The position numbers and the translations under genes were made by a program. Shown in pieces: positions 27,118 through 35,968 of a stretch of DNA of 64,000 bases (positions within the stretch are counted from its first letter, which is position 1; each line of letters starts with the position of its first letter). The notes beneath the pieces are model-generated. The model searched no databases. It worked only from the letters and a program-made list of their open reading frames with translations, and was not told where the DNA came from. The DNA is from Synergistaceae bacterium. GTDB lineage: Bacteria; Synergistota; Synergistia; Synergistales; Aminobacteriaceae. The stretch spans positions 1 through 64,000 of the forward strand of contig JAFUYQ010000005.1 of the NCBI GenBank assembly GCA_017470485.1, in the 5' to 3' direction.

Positions 27118-28137
27118 TTGAAAATTCTTCACATAGTCCCCGAATTTGAGGAGGGCGGCGTTGAACGCTATGTAGTTCAGTTATGCAATGAACAGACTGC
27201 TCACGGCCATGAAATCACGTTAGCGACAGCCGGAGGAAAACTCGAAAAATTACTTCCCTCAAAAAATGTTAAAGTTCTTCATTTGCCGGTACAGCGAAAA
27301 AATTTATTCACCGGAATTTACAGTGCCGTTAAACTTTTCAGACTGAGAGACTGGGATATAATTCACGCTCATTCAAGAGTCCCTGCATGGATAGCATGGG
27401 CTGCTTCAGCGATGACGAAAACAAAATGGATAATGACAGCTCATGCCCCATACTCGCTGAATTTCGGCATAAAGCCTCTTAAACACGCTGACGGTGTTAT
27501 ATGCGTTTCCGATTCTGTCAGGGCTTCGCTCGAAAATTTCCTGCCCCCTAACACGGTAACAATTCCGAACGGGGTAAGAACTCCTAAATTTCTCTGGAAA
27601 CATAAATATTTTCCCGAAAACAAAAAATTCCTTTACGTCGGCTATCTTGCTAAAAGAAAGGGGCTTGACGTGGCGTTAAAGGCTCTGGGGCTTCTGAGGG
27701 ATTATGAATGGACGCTCGATATTTTGGGGGACGGTTCGCAGAGAAAAGAACTTGAAAATTTAGCCGGTGAACTCGGCATTAAGGAGCGCGTGAAATTTTA
27801 CGGCTTCAGAGACGACACCGATGAATTTATGAGCAGGGCAGCGTGTCTTCTCTTCCCGTCATATCAGGAGGGACTTCCTCTAACAGTGAATGAGGCTCTC
27901 GCCGCCGGGCTTCCTGTGCTTGCGTCAGACATTGAGCCATTGAGGCCGCTTTCATCGGGAGCGTTGATACCTGCCGGAGATGTTACGGCGTGGGCTGAGG
28001 CGATAAGGAACGTAATCGGCGGAGGAAGCGCAAGCCCTTTGTCGGCGGAGAAACTCACATCGTTTTCGGAGACTGCGGCGAAGATTGAAGAATTTTACAG
28101 GAGGGTGCTTGAGGGTGAAGGTTCTTCATTACGTTGA
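27118..28137 (+). CDS. Glycosyltransferase family 4
   Basis: 339 residues, TTG start with GAGG upstream. GT-B fold: EFEEGGVERYVVQLCNE at the N-terminus, DIIHAHSRVPAWIAW, the second-domain start KKFLYVGYLAKRKGLDVALKA, and the EX7E-like nucleotide-sugar site FPSYQEGLPLTVNEALAAGL. Such retaining enzymes add sugars to LPS core, O-antigen or capsule from the cytoplasmic side. The end overlaps the next glycosyltransferase by 23 bases, so they are co-transcribed. The TnpB right end lies about 40 bases upstream and may have displaced the original promoter. Confidence 0.9.
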   Translation: MKILHIVPEFEEGGVERYVVQLCNEQTAHGHEITLATAGGKLEKLLPSKNVKVLHLPVQRKNLFTGIYSAVKLFRLRDWDIIHAHSRVPAWIAWAASAMTKTKWIMTAHAPYSLNFGIKPLKHADGVICVSDSVRASLENFLPPNTVTIPNGVRTPKFLWKHKYFPENKKFLYVGYLAKRKGLDVALKALGLLRDYEWTLDILGDGSQRKELENLAGELGIKERVKFYGFRDDTDEFMSRAACLLFPSYQEGLPLTVNEALAAGLPVLASDIEPLRPLSSGALIPAGDVTAWAEAIRNVIGGGSASPLSAEKLTSFSETAAKIEEFYRRVLEGEGSSLR

Positions 28138-29209
28138 CGCTGAAAGTATTTCGTGGTGCCTGCCTTACATCGAACATATTAAATCTCTGGAGGGGTACGG
28201 AATTGAGCAGTACCTTCTCTGCCGGAAGGGCGGTAATCTTGAGAGCTGTGCAAACGATAACGGCATACCTGTATTCACATGGAGGCCGCTTATCTCTGGA
28301 ATGCCTGTTCTGTCGCCTGATTTTTTACGTTTAATCCGCGAAGTCAAACCTGACATAATCCACACGAGACTCTCATCAGCCGCAGGGATTGCCGGTTTCT
28401 GGAGGAAATATCATCATGTCCCTGTAGTATCGACATTTGACAAGCCGGCAAAAGAAAAGTATTACGCCCGTTCCTCGCGCTGTATATCGTGTGCTGAATG
28501 GCTCAGGGATTACATGGTTAATAATCAGGGAATGAATCCTTCTGTGATTGATGTAGTTCATAACCCTGTTAATGCCGCAAGATTTTCGCCTGACCTTGAT
28601 ATTCGCAGGGACTTCAGAAAATCGCTTGGGCTTTCCGAAAACGACATATTGTTCTCAGGAATGGGGATATACATACACCGAAAGGGCTTTGACGTTCTCA
28701 TCAGGGCATTCGCTAAGGTATGCAGTGAGTACGGAGGCAATGAAACTCTCAGGCTTGCGCTCATTGGTTCTGAGGGCGAGAAGGGAATGCGCGAGAATTA
28801 TATGAGGCTTTCCGCTGAACTAGGAGTGAATGTCATTATGCCTGATTCATTCGTAAGTGATGTAAGGTCATGGCTGTGGGCAAGCGATGTGTTTGTCATG
28901 CCTTCGCGTGAGGAGGGCTTCAGCATTGCGCTACTTGAGGGATTGGCATCGGGGCTTCCTGCTGTAGTGTCCGACATTGAACCCTTCACTGAAATAATAC
29001 GTCCTGAGAGGAACAACGGCCTCATTGCGAAGAAAGATGACCCCGAAAGTTTTGCCCTTGCTATGCTGAAAATGCTGAACATCGGAAAAGAAGGGCGAGG
29101 GAATATTACAGACAGTTCGATTGCCGTAATAAAGCAGAATTTCTCGCTCGAAAACGCCGCAGAAAAAACTATTGCCGTATATGAACGTGTGTTGAAAGAC
29201 CCGCTCTAG
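28115..29209 (+). CDS. Glycosyltransferase family 4 (second copy)
   Basis: 364 residues from GTG at 28115, with AGGAGG (28099-28104) ten bases before; this gives an MKVLHYVD start as in its neighbour. GT-B features: DIIHTRLSSAAGIAGF, LFSGMGIYIHRKGFDVLIRA, and FVMPSREEGFSIALLEGLASGLPA carrying the EX7E-like site. Cytoplasmic, glycan assembly. Its stop overlaps the stop of the convergent ELM1-type gene by four bases, with no terminator between them. Acceptor and donor are unknown. Confidence 0.9.
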   Translation: MKVLHYVDAESISWCLPYIEHIKSLEGYGIEQYLLCRKGGNLESCANDNGIPVFTWRPLISGMPVLSPDFLRLIREVKPDIIHTRLSSAAGIAGFWRKYHHVPVVSTFDKPAKEKYYARSSRCISCAEWLRDYMVNNQGMNPSVIDVVHNPVNAARFSPDLDIRRDFRKSLGLSENDILFSGMGIYIHRKGFDVLIRAFAKVCSEYGGNETLRLALIGSEGEKGMRENYMRLSAELGVNVIMPDSFVSDVRSWLWASDVFVMPSREEGFSIALLEGLASGLPAVVSDIEPFTEIIRPERNNGLIAKKDDPESFALAMLKMLNIGKEGRGNITDSSIAVIKQNFSLENAAEKTIAVYERVLKDPL

Positions 29210-30273
29210 TTATGCAGTATCCATTCAGCGGCTCTCTTTGCCTCGTTGAAATCAAGCCCGTGTTTCTGTTCGTAAGCCTCCATGAATTTCGGGAAGTACA
29301 AATCATTCCCGAAGTCCTCAATTAATCCTCTATTCGCAAATTCCGCGAACATATCATCAAATCTTCTTGCCCCGAAACCCAGAAGATGTTTAATTTTCCC
29401 TGTAGATCTCGGTACTCGAATCAATCCCACTTTGAAACCTGCTGTTACTGCCTCAGAGACCATTGACACAGAGTCTTCCGTAACAAGAACATGAGTTGCC
29501 GCTCCTAAAATTGCGGTGATTGAGTTCTGATTGGGAGTTCTTGAGTAAAGGAACATATATTCCACGTTTCGGGAGCCTGCGAAAATTTCCTCGATGGTTC
29601 TTTCGACATCAGAGCCTGTGCGCCTTGACGTAGTAATCATGAACTTAGCGTCATGAACTCCCTGTAGTGGTTCAAGAAGATTTTTAACCCATCGCGGAGT
29701 TATCTTGTAATTTGCGTCGCTTCCGCCGATTAAAAGGGCAATAACCTTCCTGCCCTCAAGATTTTTACCGGCAAAGAAGCTCGAAGCTATTTCCTTCAAT
29801 GCAGGGGCGTAAATGTGATTGGGTGCGCCGAGTGTCGTAATTACGTTCCCGTCTTTGAGATTAGGTTTGTCATGTTCGGGGACGATTGCGTAATTGAATG
29901 ATTTAGTTCCGAGTATTGAAGGGGTCATTATGACGGCGCATTTATTGTGAGTAGCTTTGGCGAGGGCAAGGCAGAACGGTGCTGCCCTGCTTCCTGCCGA
30001 AATAAACAGCGTTGATTCATTATTGTATTTCCAGTAACGTACCCCGACAGATTTTAACCATTCGCGTGAATATGCACCCTCATGTCCTTCGATGCCGTGA
30101 ACAAATAATTTCAGCTTCAGGATTTTATCTGCAAGGCTCATTTCCGGAATAGTGAGAGTAGGTTCTATTACTGTTCCTGAGAGTCTTTCAAGCCATTCAG
30201 CGACTCCCATTGACTGATGTAAATGTCCTCTTATACCATCACTGATTATTACTGCCCGTTTGAATCTCGGCAT
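29206..30273 (-). CDS. ELM1/GtrOC1-family putative glycosyltransferase
   Basis: 355 residues. VIISDGIRGHLHQSMGVAEWLE, FISAGSRAAPFCLALAKATH, VIALLIGGSDANYKIT and HVLVTEDSVSMVSEAVTAG are the conserved blocks of the mitochondrial-fission-ELM1-like family (formerly DUF1022), which has a GT-B-like fold. Bacterial members sit in LPS core loci. Here the gene is last in the kdsA-kdsD-kdsB run, overlapping the end of kdsB by 35 bases, so a role in Kdo transfer or inner-core assembly is a reasonable inference. No enzyme activity can be read directly. Confidence 0.8.
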   Translation of the reverse strand: MPRFKRAVIISDGIRGHLHQSMGVAEWLERLSGTVIEPTLTIPEMSLADKILKLKLFVHGIEGHEGAYSREWLKSVGVRYWKYNNESTLFISAGSRAAPFCLALAKATHNKCAVIMTPSILGTKSFNYAIVPEHDKPNLKDGNVITTLGAPNHIYAPALKEIASSFFAGKNLEGRKVIALLIGGSDANYKITPRWVKNLLEPLQGVHDAKFMITTSRRTGSDVERTIEEIFAGSRNVEYMFLYSRTPNQNSITAILGAATHVLVTEDSVSMVSEAVTAGFKVGLIRVPRSTGKIKHLLGFGARRFDDMFAEFANRGLIEDFGNDLYFPKFMEAYEQKHGLDFNEAKRAAEWILHN

Positions 30274-30985
30274 TAATTATTTCCCTCACTCTCTCCAAAT
30301 CTTCCGGCGTATCAACTCCGATACTCTCGGCTTTGCTCTCAGTAACTTTAATTTTCATTTTATATCCGTGTTCCAGTATCTTTAACTGCTCAAGGGACTC
30401 GGCCATGCTCAAAGGGGTATCGCTGAGACTGACATACTTTTTCAGGAAGTCAGCCCTGTAACCGTAAATCCCTATATGCTGATAGACAGGAAGGTCAATT
30501 TTGTTGCGCTTGTAAGGGATAAGCGAGCGCGAGAAGTATAAAGCGTGTCCGTCCTGAGTCATTACGGTTTTAACGATATTGGGATTCCCGAAATCATCAT
30601 GAAGTTCGCGGCAGAGTGTTGCGCATTCGCCCTCCTCAAGAAGTCCGCAGACCTCATCAATCATCAACGGGTCAAGCAGAGGTTCATCGCCCTGAATGTT
30701 AATCACAGCGTCAAATTCGCCCCCGTAAATCCTTAATGCCTGTTCACATCTTGCGGTGCCGTTGGGAAGATTCGAGTCGGTCATGACTGCACGGCCTCCT
30801 GCTTCCGTAACGCAGTCAAAAATTCTCGCGTCATCGGTCGCTGCGATAACGTCAAAGAGTTTTGAAGAACGTTTAGCGCGGTTAAGTACGTGAATAATCA
30901 TTGGTTTGCCGCAGATGTCGGCGAGTGGTTTTCCGGGAAACCTTGAAGAACCGTAGCGCGCCGGAATTATTCCTAAAATTTTCAT
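30239..30985 (-). CDS. kdsB: 3-deoxy-manno-octulosonate cytidylyltransferase (CMP-Kdo synthetase)
   Basis: 248 residues. GIIPARYGSSRFPGKPLADI is the nucleotide-binding start, followed by VIAATDDARI, VINIQGDEPLLDP and the late KIKVTESKAESIGVDTPEDLERV end. It activates Kdo with CTP for LPS. It overlaps the stop of kdsD by four bases (ATGA). The Kdo-8-phosphate phosphatase kdsC is not in this window. Confidence 0.95.
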   Translation of the reverse strand: MKILGIIPARYGSSRFPGKPLADICGKPMIIHVLNRAKRSSKLFDVIAATDDARIFDCVTEAGGRAVMTDSNLPNGTARCEQALRIYGGEFDAVINIQGDEPLLDPLMIDEVCGLLEEGECATLCRELHDDFGNPNIVKTVMTQDGHALYFSRSLIPYKRNKIDLPVYQHIGIYGYRADFLKKYVSLSDTPLSMAESLEQLKILEHGYKMKIKVTESKAESIGVDTPEDLERVREIINAEIQTGSNNQ

Positions 30986-31962
30986 GCAATACCAGCCCTC
31001 AATAATTCGTGAATATGTATTATCCCTATTGGTTTTTGATTTTCGACAGCTATTAACACGCTGATTTCGCTGTTCTCAATTATTCTTACTGCTTCAGCGG
31101 CCAATGCGTCGGGATTAATGGTCTTAGGATTTCGTGTCATAGCGTCCTCGATGAGCGTAGTGAAAGCGTCATTGCCTGCTTTCTCCATCAAACGCCTTAA
31201 ATCTCCGTCTGTGAATATCCCCGTCAGTCTTCCCTCAGCGTCAACGATACATGTTGCGCCGTAGCCCTTGCCGGTAATGACGAAGAGAGCGTCTTTAACC
31301 GTAACACCCTCGCTGACGACAGGAAGGTTATCGCCTCTGCCCATGACATCGCGAACTCTTGTCAGAAGTTTACGTCCTAATGAGCCTCCCGGGTGGAACA
31401 ATGCGAAATCCTCGCGCTTCAAGCCCCTTAGAATCGTAACGATAGCGGCAAGAGCGTCGCCGAGTACGAGTTCGAGTGTCGTACTGCTCATGGGCGCAAG
31501 CTGAAGGGGATCTCCTTCGCTCTCGACATGAGCGTTAATAACGATGTCCGAGTTCTGGGCTAACGGTGATGACATTGAGCCGGTAACGGCAATCATTTTA
31601 GCCCCTGTCCGTCTGAAGTGGGGGATTATCGAGACGATTTCGGAGGAAGCACCGCTGTTGCTGATGAATAGCCCGATGTCTTCTTTCATGACCATTCCTA
31701 AATCGCCGTGAGAGGCTTCAGCCGCGTGAAGGAAGAATGACGGAGTTCCGAGAGAAGCGAGAGTTGCTGAGATTTTGCGCCCGACATGGCCGGACTTGCC
31801 AAGACCAACGACAACTACTCTTCCTTTGCAGGCATAAATTTCACGTGCGGCCTTAACGATTTCGCCGCTTAAATTTTCCGCCGAGCGTGAAATTTCATCA
31901 GCTTCAGTGAGCATTAATTTTTTAGCGGCGTTAAGTAATTCATTATCAGTATGATGAGGCAA
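30982..31962 (-). CDS. kdsD: Arabinose-5-phosphate isomerase (KpsF/GutQ family)
   Basis: 326 residues from TTG at 31962 (GGGGAG nine bases before). SIS domain: VVVVGLGKSGHVGRKISATLASLGTPSFF and HGDLGMVMKEDIGLFISNSG. Two CBS domains follow from about residue 205. The enzyme makes arabinose 5-phosphate from ribulose 5-phosphate, the first step of Kdo synthesis. It lies between the aspartokinase-like gene and kdsB. Confidence 0.95.
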   Translation of the reverse strand: MPHHTDNELLNAAKKLMLTEADEISRSAENLSGEIVKAAREIYACKGRVVVVGLGKSGHVGRKISATLASLGTPSFFLHAAEASHGDLGMVMKEDIGLFISNSGASSEIVSIIPHFRRTGAKMIAVTGSMSSPLAQNSDIVINAHVESEGDPLQLAPMSSTTLELVLGDALAAIVTILRGLKREDFALFHPGGSLGRKLLTRVRDVMGRGDNLPVVSEGVTVKDALFVITGKGYGATCIVDAEGRLTGIFTDGDLRRLMEKAGNDAFTTLIEDAMTRNPKTINPDALAAEAVRIIENSEISVLIAVENQKPIGIIHIHELLRAGIA

Positions 31963-31968
31963 TAATTT

Positions 31969-33300
31969 TTACTCCCCTTCTTCGTCAAGAACAAGTGCCC
32001 TGTATAAAGTTTTCACTGCATTAACGTAATCATCATCAGACACTCCGATTATGATATTGAGTCTGTCCGCGCCCTGCTCAGTCATTCTGACCTTGATACC
32101 GGCGTGAACAAGTGCCGCGAAAACACGGCTGAAAATTCCTTTAACCGTTCCCATTCCCTCGCCTATGACAGCGATTAAGGCAAGTCCTTTTTCTAGCGTT
32201 ATTGAGTCCGGCTGAACGGCCTCCTGAATTTCCCTGATGATTTCGTTGCGCCTTATGTCAAAAATCGGTGTCTTCAGGATAACGGATATCTGATGTATTC
32301 CAGACAGGTAATGCTGGCAGGCTATATGGTGCTTTGCGAAAACTCCGAATAATTTTTCGCTGAACCCGTAATTTTTATTCATGCCGTACTTCATGATGTG
32401 AATCACGCTGAAATTCTGCCGTCCTGCAATACATGATGTAACATCGAGCCTTGAATATTCTTTCAGCTTCGGGGTGATGAGCATTCCTTTATCTTCGGGG
32501 GAGTTAATGCTGGATATTTTCATGGGTATCTGAGCTTCGTTGAGCATGAGCATGAGATTGTCATTAGCGATTTTGATTCCCATGTAATTGAGTTCAAGAG
32601 CCTCGCTGTAAGTTACATTTCTTATGACTTCGGGGTCTGGAACAACAGCAGGATCCGCGCTGTAAATTTTAGCGTTTTCGCTCCATTTCTCGAACAAGTC
32701 CGCATTTACTGAACAGGCGATTAAAGCACCGGCAGTATCACAGTCGCCCCTCTGGAAAGTCTTAATCTTCCCGTCCGGAAGTGTCCCGTAGAAACTCGGT
32801 ATCACTGCGCGTTCGATATTTTGCAGTTTTTCTCCTGCGATACGGAAAGTTTTTTCTTTATCAGGAGTCCCGTCCTCCCTGAAGAAGATGAGTTCCGAAG
32901 CGTCAATGAAATCCCAGCCGAGATACTCAGCGAAGATTCTTGCTGTTATGTATTCGCCTCTGCTCCCGATGTAATCAAGATTCATTCCAAGCTCAAGGCT
33001 CTTTTTGAGTGCTGAGATTTCCTCGCCTGCACTCATGCTTATTCCGAGACCGCTCACTATTTCATCGTAACGGTCATAAATTTTTTCGAGAATAGGCAAG
33101 TAATTTTCCCTGTTCGAGAAACTTGAATGACAAAGGTAAAGCAAATCAGTTATCCCAACGTTCTGACGGGTAGCGGAAGGGGCTGAAACTATAACATAAC
33201 GCCTTGAAGGATTTGAACGGATAATATCAGCGGTTTTCTTTATTTCGTCCGAACTGGCGGCAGCATCTCCGCCCAATCTTGAAACAATTAGACTGCTCAT
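31969..33300 (-). CDS. Divergent aspartate kinase
   Basis: 443 residues of aspartokinase layout: N-terminal kinase fold, then two ACT domains from about residue 290. The ATP-site motif, normally KFGGTS, reads SRLGGDAAAS, so the conserved Lys is Arg. The second site, normally RGGSD, reads FQRGDCDTAGA. Also ELNYMGIKI replaces the usual SYMGAxVLH. Other blocks (RRYVIVSAPSA, YIGSRGEYITARIFAEYLGW) are conserved. Aspartokinase makes aspartyl phosphate for Lys, Thr and Met. Here it sits among Kdo genes with no dap or hom gene, and active-site changes make canonical activity uncertain. GGTGA lies before the ATG. Confidence 0.8.
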   Translation of the reverse strand: MSSLIVSRLGGDAAASSDEIKKTADIIRSNPSRRYVIVSAPSATRQNVGITDLLYLCHSSFSNRENYLPILEKIYDRYDEIVSGLGISMSAGEEISALKKSLELGMNLDYIGSRGEYITARIFAEYLGWDFIDASELIFFREDGTPDKEKTFRIAGEKLQNIERAVIPSFYGTLPDGKIKTFQRGDCDTAGALIACSVNADLFEKWSENAKIYSADPAVVPDPEVIRNVTYSEALELNYMGIKIANDNLMLMLNEAQIPMKISSINSPEDKGMLITPKLKEYSRLDVTSCIAGRQNFSVIHIMKYGMNKNYGFSEKLFGVFAKHHIACQHYLSGIHQISVILKTPIFDIRRNEIIREIQEAVQPDSITLEKGLALIAVIGEGMGTVKGIFSRVFAALVHAGIKVRMTEQGADRLNIIIGVSDDDYVNAVKTLYRALVLDEEGE

Positions 33301-33351
33301 TTTTTCACCAGCTTTCTTAATACGGCATAACAGCAGAAGGATTTTACATAA

Positions 33352-34206
33352 TTAATCCCCTGCTGTTTCTTTTTCTTTCTGAATCATGCTCTGACGAAGG
33401 TTATGTATTGCAAGAACTTCATCAATGAATTTTCCCATCTTGTCCAATGGAATCATATTAGGCCCGTCGCTCAATGCCTCCTTAGGGTTGGGGTGAGTTT
33501 CCGCGAAAATTGCGTCAATCCCGACACCTGCGGCAGCTCTCGCCAGCGGGAATGCAAGTCTGTAATCACCTCCGCTTGCGCCTCCGAGTCCGCCGGGTCT
33601 CTGAACGCTGTGGGTAGCGTCGAACACCACAGGATAGCCGAACTCCCTCATCGTAACAAGACCGGTCATGTCAACAACAAGCCTGTGATAGCCCATTGAA
33701 GTTCCTCTTTCGCAGAGGATAACGCTGTCGTTGCCGGCCTCGCGGCATTTGGCGGCGGCATAAATCATGTCCTCAGGAGCTAAGAACTGAGCTTTCTTGA
33801 TGTTGATGATACGTCCTGTTTTAGCGGCGGCGACAAGTAAATCGGTCTGTCTGCAAAGGAACGCCGGTATCTGGATTATGTCAACAACTTCACCGGCAGG
33901 GGCGGCCTGCGAACTTTCGTGAATATCCGTCAGAACAGGCACTCCGGCAATGCTCTTAATTTCCGCCAACTGTTCAAGACCTTTTTCGAGTCCCGGCCCG
34001 CGCCAAGCATGTACCGAAGTTCTGTTAGCCTTATCGAATGAGGCTTTGAAGATGTAGAGAAGTCCGCGCTCATCACAGAGTCTTTTCATGAACTTGGCGA
34101 TTCTGAGTCCGAGTTCAGGGGATTCAAGAGAACAAGGCCCCGCAATAACAGCGAGGCTCCCGTCTCCGATAAATCTGCGGTTAAGGTAGTAGGTTTTGAC
34201 GTTCAA
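33352..34206 (-). CDS. kdsA: 3-deoxy-8-phosphooctulonate synthase (Kdo-8-P synthase)
   Basis: 284 residues from TTG at 34206, one base past the fba stop; an ATG at 34284 would add 26 residues inside fba. Core: AVIAGPCSLESPELGLRIAK, FKASFDKANRTSVHAWRGPG, IIQIPAFLCRQTDLLVAAAK, and VVFDATHSVQRPGG. The Cys in GPCS marks the metal-dependent class. It condenses phosphoenolpyruvate with arabinose 5-phosphate. The short spacing to fba suggests translational coupling. Confidence 0.95.
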   Translation of the reverse strand: MNVKTYYLNRRFIGDGSLAVIAGPCSLESPELGLRIAKFMKRLCDERGLLYIFKASFDKANRTSVHAWRGPGLEKGLEQLAEIKSIAGVPVLTDIHESSQAAPAGEVVDIIQIPAFLCRQTDLLVAAAKTGRIINIKKAQFLAPEDMIYAAAKCREAGNDSVILCERGTSMGYHRLVVDMTGLVTMREFGYPVVFDATHSVQRPGGLGGASGGDYRLAFPLARAAAGVGIDAIFAETHPNPKEALSDGPNMIPLDKMGKFIDEVLAIHNLRQSMIQKEKETAGD

Positions 34207-34207
34207 T

Positions 34208-35071
34208 TTATGCTTTCCCGTCCGAACCGAAGAGTTTAATTTTCTCGCGCACCGTCTCTTTGATTGCCTCAACGCCGGGCGCAAGGAGCTTGCGGGGGTC
34301 GTAGCCTTTGCCTTCGTTGTCTTTGCCGGCCTCGATGTATTTGCGTGTGGCAGCGGCGAATGAGAGCTGGCATTCAGTGTTTACGTTGACCTTTGAGACG
34401 CCGAGAGTGATAGCTTTCTTGACCATCTCATCGGGGATTCCTGAACCGCCGTGAAGGACGAGGGGCATTAAGCCTGTTTTCTCCTGAACTTTGGCGAGAG
34501 TCTCGAATGAGAGTCCCTTCCAGTTTGCAGGGTACTTTCCGTGAATGTTACCGATTCCGGCGGCGAGCATATCGACTCCGAGATCAGCGATTCTCTTGCA
34601 CTCGTCGGGGTCAGCGCATTCGCCCATGCCGACGACTCCGTCTTCCTCTCCGCCGATTGCACCGACTTCAGCCTCGATAGTGAGTCCGAGCATGTGAGCG
34701 GCGTGAGTGAGTTCGACAGTTTTGGCTACGTTCTCGTCAATCGGGAAATGCGAGCCGTCGAACATGATTGACGTGAAACCGGCTTTAATGCACTTGTAAG
34801 CACCCTCGTAAGTGCCGTGATCAAGATGGGTGCAGACGGGTACGGTGATACCGAACTCTTTGTCCATAGCCTCGACCATTGCCTGAACGGTGCGGAAACC
34901 GCCCATGTATTTCCCTGCGCCTTCGGAGACACCGAGAATGACGGGTGATTTGAGTTCTTCGGCAACCTGAAGGACTGCCTTTGTCCATTCGAGGTTATTG
35001 ATGTTGAACTGGCCTACTGCGTAATGACCTGCCTTAGCAGCTGTGAGCATTTCTTTAGCGTTTACTAGCAT
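34208..35071 (-). CDS. fba: Class II fructose-bisphosphate aldolase
   Basis: 287 residues. VCTHLDHGTYEGAYKCIKAG and IMFDGSHFPIDENVAKT hold the zinc and active-site residues; IEAEVGAIGGEEDG and LVLHGGSGIPDEMVKKA complete the family signature. It splits fructose 1,6-bisphosphate; related enzymes act on tagatose bisphosphate, which the sequence does not exclude. AGGAGGG lies before the ATG. It heads the leftward run into kdsA. Confidence 0.92.
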   Translation of the reverse strand: MLVNAKEMLTAAKAGHYAVGQFNINNLEWTKAVLQVAEELKSPVILGVSEGAGKYMGGFRTVQAMVEAMDKEFGITVPVCTHLDHGTYEGAYKCIKAGFTSIMFDGSHFPIDENVAKTVELTHAAHMLGLTIEAEVGAIGGEEDGVVGMGECADPDECKRIADLGVDMLAAGIGNIHGKYPANWKGLSFETLAKVQEKTGLMPLVLHGGSGIPDEMVKKAITLGVSKVNVNTECQLSFAAATRKYIEAGKDNEGKGYDPRKLLAPGVEAIKETVREKIKLFGSDGKA

Positions 35072-35175
35072 TTTGAGAATTACCCTCCTGATGAAAAAAT
35101 TTATGAACGAAATAATTATATAGCATTTTGAATATTTGACCGGCGTTAATTGCTATTTCAAAAACACGAGGCTTC

Positions 35176-35883
35176 CTAGAATCTCACCTCAGAGATAAGA
35201 TAAATCCCTCCGCAGATTAACGCTATACCGCAGAGAACATTAACAGCCTTCAGCAAGAACCCTATTACACCGTTATCATCGCTGTGAAGATACAGAGAGA
35301 ATATCTGCGCGAACGTTCCGGCGCACACAAGAACCGCGCAATACCCCAGCGCATAGCACAAAACCAGTGCCACTCCTCCCCAGAAACCTCCTGCTCCTTC
35401 AGACATTGCCAGAGACAAAACAGGACTCACATACGCGATACTGCACGGCCCGACCGCCAAGCCCGATAAAATTCCGAGAATTATCGCGCCTTTCATGTTC
35501 TGTGATTCAGTGCCTTTTATACGCGAGTTGAGGCCGAAGATTTTTACATGGATTAAGCCGATTAGATGAAGCCCCATTACAATGAAGACTCCTGCGGTGA
35601 TGAGGCTCAGAAAACGTTCATAGCCTCCAAGAAGCATTCCTATTCCCGAAGTGATGAAGGCCACAAGAAGAAGATTAATGATTATTCCGAGACAGAACGC
35701 ACTTGAAATTTTGAACGCCCTCCAGTGTGAAGGGGTGTCAGTGTTAGCGACATAGCCGACTACCAAAGGGATTATGCTTATTCCGCAGGGGCTGAGGATT
35801 ACGCTTGCAATTCCCCAGAGGAATGCTCCCAAGAATTTTAACGCTCCTGACGAGTACATGAAGCCGAAAATACTGCTGACCAT
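35176..35883 (-). CDS. CcdA-type membrane thiol-disulfide/electron carrier
   Basis: 235 residues, six membrane segments. The two redox cysteines are in VILSPCGISIIPLVVG and AVGPCSIAYVSPVLSL, the paired P-C-G / G-P-C-S signature of CcdA/DsbD membrane domains. These move reducing power from cytoplasmic thioredoxin to the periplasm. It stands downstream of the exported SUMF1-flavodoxin operon, separated by a strong terminator, so a shared job in periplasmic redox chemistry is only suggested by position. Confidence 0.88.
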   Translation of the reverse strand: MVSSIFGFMYSSGALKFLGAFLWGIASVILSPCGISIIPLVVGYVANTDTPSHWRAFKISSAFCLGIIINLLLVAFITSGIGMLLGGYERFLSLITAGVFIVMGLHLIGLIHVKIFGLNSRIKGTESQNMKGAIILGILSGLAVGPCSIAYVSPVLSLAMSEGAGGFWGGVALVLCYALGYCAVLVCAGTFAQIFSLYLHSDDNGVIGFLLKAVNVLCGIALICGGIYLISEVRF

Positions 35884-35907
35884 AAACGTTCACTCCTAAA
35901 AAAATTT

Positions 35908-35938
35908 AACCGCACCTGCAAACTTCACAAGTACGGTT
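35908..35938 (-). terminator. Terminator of the SUMF1-flavodoxin operon
   Basis: Eleven-pair stem (AACCGTACTTG / CAGGTGCGGTT read on the minus strand, with two G-T pairs), 9-nt loop, then a TTTTTTT run. Confidence 0.85.
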
Positions 35939-35968
35939 ACAATTTTATACTCTTGATACAGAATCGCG

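Noticed and set aside
34207-34284. ATG at 34284 as start of kdsA
   Set aside because: It lies wholly inside fba and adds residues not found in Kdo-8-P synthases; TTG at 34206 gives the normal length.
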